A DNA stretch of 6,776 bases from Methanosarcinales archaeon. GTDB lineage: Archaea > Halobacteriota > Methanosarcinia > Methanosarcinales > Methanogasteraceae. A program made the translations under genes and the position numbers. The notes beneath the pieces were generated by a model, which was not told the DNA's origin, did no database searches, and was given only the letters and a program-made list of their open reading frames with translations. How positions within the stretch are numbered: position 1 is the stretch's first letter; every line of letters starts with the position of its first letter. The stretch is from NCBI GenBank assembly GCA_012961645.1, contig DTYY01000072.1:1-6776 (forward strand), written 5' to 3'. Positions 1 to 4,998 of the stretch are shown piece by piece.

Positions 1-400
1 CCCGGCCAGACACGATGAGTGACGAGAACGATAGATTTGAAAAACAAAACCGTGATGTAGAGGTGGTTACATGATTTCTTCATGTCGAAGATGATCAAGA
101 ATGAGTATTTATAGTGTCAAAGATGCGTCATAAGTCTCTCTTCATCATGCCTGGTCTTACCTGTGATGATTGGTAGGCCCAATGATTTGGCAAGCCTTTC
201 CAAATGCGAAATGGATTGACCGATGATCGGGATGCTCTCACCTGCGTGGTTCTCCAAGTGTTCGCACACAAGCTCCCTTTTGCGCTGGTTCTCTGCTGCG
301 ATCCAGAACTTAGCGCGTTTATCGGCATGAGCATACGTAAGCTCACGCTTCTCGCGAAAGGAATATATAGAGCAGAGGTGTATCTCCAAAGCAGGTTTAT
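1..400 (-). pseudogene. Remnant of an XPB/ERCC3-type DNA helicase (C-terminal helicase domain)
   Basis: This is a decayed piece of a superfamily 2 helicase of the XPB/RAD25 family (DNA repair and promoter-opening helicases in eukaryotes; also present in many archaea and some bacteria). Read on the minus strand from about 390 down to 117, the translation contains FREKRELTYAHADKRAKF, then IAAENQRKRELVCEHLENHA, then IPIIGQSISHLERLAKSLGL and PIITGKTRHDEERL. From memory this follows the family pattern 'C-T-E-[IV]-x-V ... ER-x-x-YA ... A ... K ... IG-x-x-x-x-x-LE ... LGLP-[IL]-ITGKT ... ER-x-x-L-[YF]-D-A-F'. The reading frame then stops (TGA, minus strand, 117-119). Changing frame near position 131 gives the expected Y-D-A right after E-R-L, so a one-base loss there is likely. 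A third frame at 2-40 reads SNLSFSSLIVSGR, weakly like the family's 'NFSIDLPEA...VSG' region, so the remnant may continue past the window edge. The ATPase half (Walker A/B) is absent: upstream lies the suf operon. The family call is fairly sure; the outer limits are approximate. Confidence 0.62.
362..369 (+). promoter_or_regulatory. Candidate archaeal TATA box for the rubredoxin-sufCB operon
   Basis: AATATATA, preceded by the purine-rich GCGAAAGG (a possible BRE), is the best TATA-like element upstream of the plus-strand operon. Archaeal transcription usually starts about 25 bp downstream, here near 390-395, giving a leader of roughly 70 nt before the first start codon at 462. The element lies inside the helicase remnant. 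It is predicted from sequence only. Confidence 0.4.
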
Positions 401-426
401 GGTCTGGTGAATGCCGCACCATAAAC
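395..426. repeat. Perfect 9-bp inverted repeat in the suf operon leader
   Basis: GTTTATGGT (395-403) and its exact reverse complement ACCATAAAC (418-426) flank a 14-base spacer. Half-site centres are 23 bp apart, about two helical turns. The repeat sits just after the predicted transcription start (about 390-395) and ends 18 bases before the ribosome binding site at 445. It could be an operator for a dimeric regulator covering the start site, or a hairpin at the 5' end of the mRNA. No poly-T tract follows it, which argues against a simple terminator. Confidence 0.5.
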
Positions 427-444
427 GCTCCAACAAATACGGAT

Positions 445-453
445 GGAGGAGGT
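445..453 (+). promoter_or_regulatory. Strong ribosome binding site for the rubredoxin-like gene
   Basis: GGAGGAGGT lies 8 bases before the ATG at 462. It decides that start over the ATG at 443, which is in another frame and overlaps the site itself. It is the main reason to accept this very small gene. Confidence 0.75.
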
Positions 454-461
454 ACGATCCA

Positions 462-572
462 ATGGCAGAATACAGATGCAACAACTGCGGATACACAACC
501 GTTGTCGATGAGGCGCCGGGAGAGTGTCCAGTGTGCAAACACAAGGATTCGTTTGAGAAGACCAAGGAATGA
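462..572 (+). CDS. Rubrerythrin-type rubredoxin-like mini-protein, 36 aa
   Basis: A complete 36-residue protein consisting of little more than one metal-binding knuckle domain. Four cysteines form two CxxC pairs: C6-N-N-C9 followed by GY, and C22-P-V-C25. The 12 residues between the pairs and the order Y-x-C-x-x-C-G-Y ... A-P-x-x-C-P-x-C-x-x-x-x-x-x-F-E match the C-terminal rubredoxin domain of rubrerythrin. Classical rubredoxins (about 52 residues) have a longer stretch between the pairs. The domain normally binds one iron (electron transfer) and sometimes zinc. It is cytoplasmic, with no signal peptide. A strong RBS precedes it, and sufC starts only 6 nt after its stop, so it very likely heads the suf operon. 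A role in passing electrons to or from Fe-S assembly, or to the nearby FprA, is inference. The alternative is a structural zinc ribbon with no redox role. Confidence 0.8.
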   Translation: MAEYRCNNCGYTTVVDEAPGECPVCKHKDSFEKTKE

Positions 573-578
573 TCGGGT

Positions 579-1355
579 ATGCTCGAAATAGAAAACCTGT
601 ACCTTGAGGTCGATGGACGGCCCGTACTCAAGGGTCTCGACCTCCGGATCGAGAAGGGCGAGTGCCACGTCCTGCTCGGTCCCAACGGGTCAGGAAAGAC
701 GTCTCTTTTGCTTGGCATACTCGGGTTTCCGCGATACCTGGTGACAGGTGGCAGAATCGTCTTCAAGGGAGATGATATCGATGATCTTACGACCGCTGAA
801 CGCGTAAAACTTGGAATGGGGATTGCATTTCAGAATCCACCAGTCATACGCGGCATCAGGCTTGGTGACATGGTAGGTCTCTGCCGCGGCGATAAATCCG
901 GCGAAATAACCGATGAAACCCGCGTTCTTGCGAAGAAACTGCATTTCACAGAGGAGTTTCTGGAACGTGATGTAAACGCCGGTTTTTCAGGAGGCGAGAT
1001 CAAAAGGTCCGAGATACTGCAACTGATGGCGCAGGACCCGGATTTTGTGATGCTTGATGAGCCAGACTCAGGGGTGGACATCGAGAACATGGAACTGGTC
1101 GGGGATATGATCGGTGAACTACTGCACAGAAAGGAGCTTCCAAGCAAAAGGACTGCATCCGGTCTGATCATCACACATCTTGCAACCATATCCGGATATG
1201 TGGATGTTGACTGGGCGCACGTCATGCTGGGCGGCAGGATTGCGTGCTCCGGAAATCCTGATCAGGTCATACGCGAAGTGATGGAAGGAGGTTATGAGAA
1301 ATGCGTGAAGGAGTGTCAGGAGACGCAGAACCAGATATTGAGAAATATACTCTGA
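579..1355 (+). CDS. sufC: SufC-type Fe-S cluster assembly ATPase
   Basis: A 258-residue ABC-type ATPase that drives Fe-S cluster assembly on the SufB/SufD-family scaffold in the cytoplasm; it is not a membrane transporter. Motifs in order: Walker A GPNGSGKT (34-41), Q-loop Q85 in FQNPP, the signature FSGGEIKR (136-143), Walker B FVMLDEP with D-loop SGVD (156-167), and H-loop ITH (H200). FSGGEIKR and LDEPDSGVD are the forms typical of SufC, and the length is normal for the family. ATG at 579 follows the rubredoxin-like gene by 6 nt, with AAGGA at 564-568 as RBS. The 3' end overlaps the next gene by 55 nt, implying coupled translation. With no sufD, sufS, sufE/U or sufA in view, this is the SufC half of the two-gene suf (also called SMS) system common in methanogens, where the symbol smsC is also used. 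Confidence 0.94.
   Translation: MLEIENLYLEVDGRPVLKGLDLRIEKGECHVLLGPNGSGKTSLLLGILGFPRYLVTGGRIVFKGDDIDDLTTAERVKLGMGIAFQNPPVIRGIRLGDMVGLCRGDKSGEITDETRVLAKKLHFTEEFLERDVNAGFSGGEIKRSEILQLMAQDPDFVMLDEPDSGVDIENMELVGDMIGELLHRKELPSKRTASGLIITHLATISGYVDVDWAHVMLGGRIACSGNPDQVIREVMEGGYEKCVKECQETQNQILRNIL
1285..1292 (+). promoter_or_regulatory. Ribosome binding site inside sufC that sets the sufB start
   Basis: AAGGAGGT lies 8 bases before the ATG at 1301 and inside the sufC coding region. It is a near-perfect anti-16S match. It supports the overlapping start at 1301 and not a later start beyond the sufC stop at 1353-1355. Confidence 0.75.
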
Positions 1356-2476
1356 AATCAGAGAAACATGACGAAAAGGATCTGCATACAATCGCAGATG
1401 AATACGAGAAATCTTTTCTGAGCGTTGGGTATGATCCAGACGAATCAGAACGATCGGGTTCATTTTTGCAACTTGATCACTCTGTTATGTGCTCAAAGGT
1501 TCTGCAGGAAGGCGTGGAGGTCATGAGCACCACCGATGCCCTTCTAAAATACCCGTGGCTCTCTCAATACTGGTGGCGCGCCGTTGCTGCGGAGAAGGAC
1601 ATCTATACAAGGCAGGTTGACCGCAAGCAGACACATGGGTACTTTCTGCGGACGCTTCCCGGGGTCAAAACCACATTTCCGCTGCAGTCATGCCTCTTCA
1701 TCGGTCAGGAAGGATTATCGCAGAATGTGCACAACATCATCATCGCAGAAGAGGGTTCTGAACTGCATATCATCACAGGCTGTTCGGTTGCGCATAAGGT
1801 CAGATCTGCGCTGCACCTCGGAGTCTCTGAATTCTATGTGAAGAAGAATGCAAAGATCACGTTCACAATGATCCACAACTGGGCACCAGAGATCGAGGTC
1901 CGTCCGAGGAGTGGTATCATCGTCGAGGAGAACGGGGTATTCATCAGCAATTACATAAGCATGAGTCCGGTAAAAGATTTGCAGATGTATCCAGTAGTAT
2001 ATTGCAGAAAGAATGCAAGAGCAACATCTCAGAGCATTGTTTATGCATCAGACGATTCAAAAATTGATATTGGATCTAAAATGGTGCTCGATGGTGAAAA
2101 CAGCCGGGCTGAGGTCGTCTCACGATCGGTTGCAACGGATCGCGCAGATGTTACTGCCCGCGGTATTCTTGTAGGGGCTGCGCCGAACGTGAAGGCGCAT
2201 CTCGAATGCATCGGGCTCATGCTCTCTGATGTGGCACGGATACACTCGGTTCCCGAACTCGAGGCAACCGTTGAGGATGCAACCCTCTCGCATGAAGCAG
2301 CGGTCGGGCGGATATCTGAAGAAGAGATCGCGTACCTGGCAGCCAGAGGACTCTCGGAAGAGGAAGCAGCTGGCGCAATCGTTCGTGGTTTCTTAAATGT
2401 TGACATCAAAGGACTGCCAGCAGCACTTGGCGAAGAGGTTAGGCGGATGATTCGGATGAGCGCAGATGCGCTTTAG
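1301..2476 (+). CDS. sufB: SufB/SufD-family Fe-S cluster assembly scaffold
   Basis: A 391-residue scaffold protein of the SufB/SufD family that partners SufC and holds the nascent Fe-S cluster. The middle is the expected beta-helix core, with alternating hydrophobic stretches (about 125-310), including HNIIIAEEGSELHIITGC and TFTMIHNWAPEIEVRPRS. The C-terminal part has the family's landmark SHEAAVGRISEEEIAYLAAR (330-349) and GLSEEEAAGAIVRGF (350-364), corresponding to 'HEA-x-x-x-RI ... RG-[IL]-SEE-x-A ... I-V-x-GF'. C303 in H-L-E-C appears to align with the cluster-assembly cysteine of bacterial SufB (E. coli C405), and E332 with its conserved Glu; this alignment is from memory. It is shorter than bacterial SufB (about 470-495 residues), mainly in the N-terminal region, as is usual for the archaeal one-scaffold form (smsB). 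It overlaps sufC by 55 nt with its own strong RBS. A single paralogue probably replaces the SufB-SufD pair. Confidence 0.92.
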   Translation: MREGVSGDAEPDIEKYTLKSEKHDEKDLHTIADEYEKSFLSVGYDPDESERSGSFLQLDHSVMCSKVLQEGVEVMSTTDALLKYPWLSQYWWRAVAAEKDIYTRQVDRKQTHGYFLRTLPGVKTTFPLQSCLFIGQEGLSQNVHNIIIAEEGSELHIITGCSVAHKVRSALHLGVSEFYVKKNAKITFTMIHNWAPEIEVRPRSGIIVEENGVFISNYISMSPVKDLQMYPVVYCRKNARATSQSIVYASDDSKIDIGSKMVLDGENSRAEVVSRSVATDRADVTARGILVGAAPNVKAHLECIGLMLSDVARIHSVPELEATVEDATLSHEAAVGRISEEEIAYLAARGLSEEEAAGAIVRGFLNVDIKGLPAALGEEVRRMIRMSADAL

Positions 2477-2563
2477 TGGATAGTGAATACGGAAAGGATG
2501 GATTCGCAAAAGCACTGCATCTGATCAGTTACGGGTGGAAAGGCACCGGATAAAGCTACGGTT

Positions 2564-2571
2564 TAAGGAGA
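2564..2571 (+). promoter_or_regulatory. Ribosome binding site of fprA
   Basis: TAAGGAGA lies 9 bases before the ATG at 2581. The ATG at 2573 can be dismissed because it opens only three codons before a stop. No clear TATA box is seen between 2477 and 2560, so fprA may be read from the suf promoter, but a weak promoter of its own cannot be ruled out. Confidence 0.65.
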
Positions 2572-2580
2572 AATGATACC

Positions 2581-3780
2581 ATGAACAGAGTAGAGATAGC
2601 AGATGGCGTCTACTGGGTTGGTGCGATTGACTGGAACCTGCGGGATTTCCATGGTTATTTAACGCCAAGAGGTACGACGTATAACGCATACATCATCAAA
2701 GACTCTGTAGTTGCGCTTGTCGATACCGTGAAAGCCGGATTCTTTGATGAACTGCGCAGGCGAATAGAAGCGATAACAGACCCTGGCATCATCGATTATG
2801 TGATCGTGAACCATGTAGAGATGGATCACTCGGGATCGCTCTCCCGCGTGATGGAGGTTGCCTCTGATGCGACCGTGGTTGCAACCGAGAAAGGATCTGA
2901 AGAACTGCAGATGCTCTATGACTGCGACGGCTGGGCAATAAAAACCGTGAAGACCGGAGATACTGTCTCACTTGGGGAAAAGACGCTTTCATTCATCGAA
3001 ACCCCGATGCTCCACTGGCCCGACAACATGGTGACTTATGTTGCAGAGGATCGCCTCCTCCTGTCAAACGATGCTTTCGGGCAGCATATCGCAAGCAGCA
3101 AGCGGTACTCTGATGAATACCCCGGGGTACTCGACGATGCTGCCAAATATTATGCCAACATTCTGATGCCATTCTCACCACTTATCGCAAAGACTCTGCA
3201 GAAGATTGGTGAGATGGAGATCGAGATCGATGTGATTGCGCCGAGCCACGGCATGATCTGGCGTGATCCCGGAATCATTCTTGACGCGTATCAGGGCTGG
3301 AGTTCAGGCGAGTCCAACGACACCGCGATTTTGGTCTATGACACCATGTGGGGCAGCACAGAGAAGATGGCTCTCGCAATCGCACAGGGTATAATCGATG
3401 CAGGGTTCGAGGTCAAGGTGTACCACCTCAGAAGATCGGACTGGAGCGAGATTGTAAGAGAGATTCTGGAGGCTAAGATCGTCCTTGTTGGCTCTCCCAC
3501 CATCAACAACGGGATTTTTCCGAGCGTTGGGGGATTTCTGACATATCTCAGAGGACTTAGACCAAAGGACAAGGTTGGTTTCGCTTTTGGATCGTACGGC
3601 TGGGGCGGAGGTGCCGTCAAAGCGATTGAAAGTGAGCTTGAGAAGACCGGTATCAAAGTTGTTGATTCCATATCGGTCAAATTTGTGCCGGGAGCTGACG
3701 ATCTTGATGCGTGCGCAAGACTTGCCTGGAAGGTCGTGGATGAGGCCCGCAATTTTAATTCCGCGATTTCGCACCCCTGA
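2581..3780 (+). CDS. fprA: F420H2 oxidase, A-type flavoprotein (FprA)
   Basis: A 399-residue cytoplasmic flavodiiron protein. In methanogens FprA oxidises coenzyme F420H2 and reduces O2 to water, which protects the oxygen-sensitive cell. N-terminal metallo-beta-lactamase domain (about 1-245): the diiron ligands are all present, in NHVEMDHSG (H78, E80, D82, H83), LHWPDN (H145), LSNDAFG (D164) and PSHG (H223). C-terminal flavodoxin domain (about 248-395): the FMN phosphate loop VYDTMWGSTEKMA (252-264), SPTINNGIFP (305-314) and FGSYGWGGGA (336-345). Length and domain order are normal for the family, and there is no rubredoxin or flavin-reductase extension. The electron donor cannot be read from the sequence; F420H2 is assigned by analogy with archaeal FprA, and NO reduction is a known activity of the wider family. 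It lies 104 nt downstream of sufB on the same strand. The last 26 nt overlap the convergent uppS gene. Confidence 0.94.
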   Translation: MNRVEIADGVYWVGAIDWNLRDFHGYLTPRGTTYNAYIIKDSVVALVDTVKAGFFDELRRRIEAITDPGIIDYVIVNHVEMDHSGSLSRVMEVASDATVVATEKGSEELQMLYDCDGWAIKTVKTGDTVSLGEKTLSFIETPMLHWPDNMVTYVAEDRLLLSNDAFGQHIASSKRYSDEYPGVLDDAAKYYANILMPFSPLIAKTLQKIGEMEIEIDVIAPSHGMIWRDPGIILDAYQGWSSGESNDTAILVYDTMWGSTEKMALAIAQGIIDAGFEVKVYHLRRSDWSEIVREILEAKIVLVGSPTINNGIFPSVGGFLTYLRGLRPKDKVGFAFGSYGWGGGAVKAIESELEKTGIKVVDSISVKFVPGADDLDACARLAWKVVDEARNFNSAISHP

Positions 3781-4624
3781 AAAGACCGACGACGCCATCG
3801 ATCTCAGCAGATCCACATGCCGCAAGCATGTTGACGGTTCTGATCAGTGCGGATTGTTTTTGTTCGCACTCCCGCATCTGATAGACTCTTATCGCCCGGA
3901 GAAAGTCGATTTTTCGAAACTCTGGCCAGAAAGGCGCGCAGAAATAGGCTGCGCACTCGCTTCCGTTCGCCTGCCACGGGAGAAAGTTCGAGGTGCGGAT
4001 ATCGCCGCCCGTGCGTATGATCAGATCAACATCCGGGACAGCGACACCGTTTGTATATAGATGGCGTGAGACGATCGTTTCATCGATTTCATCGGCATGC
4101 AGTTTACCCTCCCTGACCTCGCGAGCCATGTCCTGCACCGCATCAAGAATCTCGCGCTGCCCTCCGTAAGCGATCGCAATGTTGAGATGGTTTCCATCGT
4201 AGCTGCGGGTAGCATCTTCCACGCGTCTTATCGCATCCTGAAGATCGGAGGGTAGTCGATGCACCTCACCGATCACCAGAACCTTCATGCGTCTCTCATG
4301 GGTGCGGGGATCATCCGCGAGTTCATCGAGTTTTTTGGTGATAAGCTCAAATATCATAGCACGCTCGGTTTCCGGGCGTGAGAAGTTCTCGGTTGAGAAT
4401 GCATAGATCGTTGCCTGCTTTATCCCGAGTTCCCAGCACCACTCAAGGAACTGCTCTGTGGTTCTGGCGCCATATATATGCCCGTAATACCGCATAATAC
4501 GCACACGATCCGCATATCTGCGATTTCCGTCCATGATCACGGCGATATGGCGTGGCAAACCATGTTTCTTGACCTCGCCCGTCAGTAAACGTTCGTATCC
4601 CCGGTAAAGTGTCTCGTGAAGCAC
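3755..4624 (-). CDS. uppS: Archaeal cis-prenyltransferase (undecaprenyl-diphosphate synthase family)
   Basis: A 289-residue enzyme that adds isopentenyl diphosphate units in cis to an allylic starter. It makes the long polyprenyl diphosphate that becomes the glycan carrier lipid; in archaea the use is dolichyl-type N-glycosylation, not peptidoglycan. It is soluble or membrane-associated, with no signal peptide. Conserved regions: HIAVIMDGNRRYA (26-38; catalytic Asp D32, pyrophosphate-binding G-N-R-R), YAFSTENFSRP (74-84), NIAIAYGGQREILDA (148-162), and DLIIRTGGDIRTSNFLPWQ (200-218), with ECAAYFCAPFWPEF (223-236) after it. GGDIRTSNFLPWQ is the archaeal form of the bacterial SGExRxSNFLLWQ. The start is GTG at 4622-4624: the first residues LHETLYRGYERLL match the usual archaeal N-terminus, though only a weak GAAGAG RBS precedes it. 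It is longer than bacterial UppS (about 250), chiefly through a roughly 25-residue C-terminal tail that crosses the end of fprA. Confidence 0.95.
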   Translation of the reverse strand: MLHETLYRGYERLLTGEVKKHGLPRHIAVIMDGNRRYADRVRIMRYYGHIYGARTTEQFLEWCWELGIKQATIYAFSTENFSRPETERAMIFELITKKLDELADDPRTHERRMKVLVIGEVHRLPSDLQDAIRRVEDATRSYDGNHLNIAIAYGGQREILDAVQDMAREVREGKLHADEIDETIVSRHLYTNGVAVPDVDLIIRTGGDIRTSNFLPWQANGSECAAYFCAPFWPEFRKIDFLRAIRVYQMRECEQKQSALIRTVNMLAACGSAEIDGVVGLFRGAKSRN

Positions 4625-4998
4625 GTTATTTCAACTCTTCAGTATTGTTATTCTCTTGCGGTATCGGTTCCAGGGGTCAGACGTGGAAGTCCCGGATCGG
4701 TGTAGATATCATAGGTATCTGTTGCTGTTGTCTAAATAATGTTTGTCGAAAGTTCCGGACAGGTGCAAAAGTTTTAGCCCTTCCGAAACCCCACCGACCT
4801 CCGATAAGCAACCCACCCCACATTACCACGAAACTACCTACACCAACTCAACTTTGGAACACCGAAAAACAGCCGCAAACATTCAATTATCCCACAGATC
4901 CCAAGAAACCGAAGACTGGACCCACTCCGAATACCGCGCTCCCAGGCAGACAACCTTTTTACACCCTCGGCCCAGAGTGTCAGGACAAGTGAAGAAAC
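4625..4998. other. Divergent intergenic region between uppS and carB (374 bp)
   Basis: No convincing gene on either strand. The uppS-proximal half (4625-4760) holds an A/T-rich element, TCTAAATAATGT (4731-4742), that could act as a TATA box in either direction, and an imperfect inverted repeat AGATATC/GGTATCT (4704-4710 and 4714-4720, one mismatch). The carB-proximal half is strongly strand-biased: by hand count, 4781-4920 has about 52 C but only about 16 G on the plus strand. The oligo-T in CAACCTTTTTACACC (4951-4965) is a weak second TATA candidate for carB, which would give a leader of only about 15 nt. Open frames crossing the region on the plus strand have a Pro/Thr/Lys-rich, low-complexity look and are judged chance. 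Confidence 0.7.
4731..4742. promoter_or_regulatory. Candidate shared TATA-like element for uppS and/or carB
   Basis: TCTAAATAATGT reads CTAAATAAT on the plus strand and ATTATTTAG on the minus strand. Used leftward it would start uppS mRNA near 4710, a leader of about 85 nt. Used rightward it would start carB mRNA near 4760, a leader of about 240 nt containing the G-poor tract. It is the most A/T-rich point in the intergenic region, but it matches the archaeal TATA consensus only moderately. Confidence 0.25.

Noticed and set aside
71..94. GAGGTGGT (59-66) followed by an ATG at 71
   Set aside because: It looks like an RBS and start, but the frame closes after seven codons and lies in the helicase remnant region.
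204..410. Plus-strand open frame of 68 codons before the suf operon
   Set aside because: It runs antisense to the helicase remnant, has no RBS or recognisable motif, and its codon use does not look like that of the neighbouring genes.
395..426. The leader inverted repeat read as a terminator of the helicase remnant or an upstream gene
   Set aside because: There is no oligo-T on either strand next to the arms, and the helicase remnant is read away from it.
423..668. Upstream half of the long minus-strand frame that carries the helicase remnant
   Set aside because: The XPB-like residues stop near 390-400. Beyond that the frame only shadows the rubredoxin-like gene and sufC, both on the other strand and well supported.
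830..1225. 131-codon minus-strand frame opposite sufC
   Set aside because: Ser/Pro-rich antisense shadow of an intact sufC, without its own RBS or motifs.
3304..3825. Long minus-strand frames opposite fprA
   Set aside because: fprA carries every diiron and FMN motif in the plus frame; the antisense frames have no recognisable domain.
3575..4060. 161-codon plus-strand frame over the fprA-uppS junction
   Set aside because: It overlaps two well-supported genes in the wrong frame or strand, and its product is Arg-rich without motifs.
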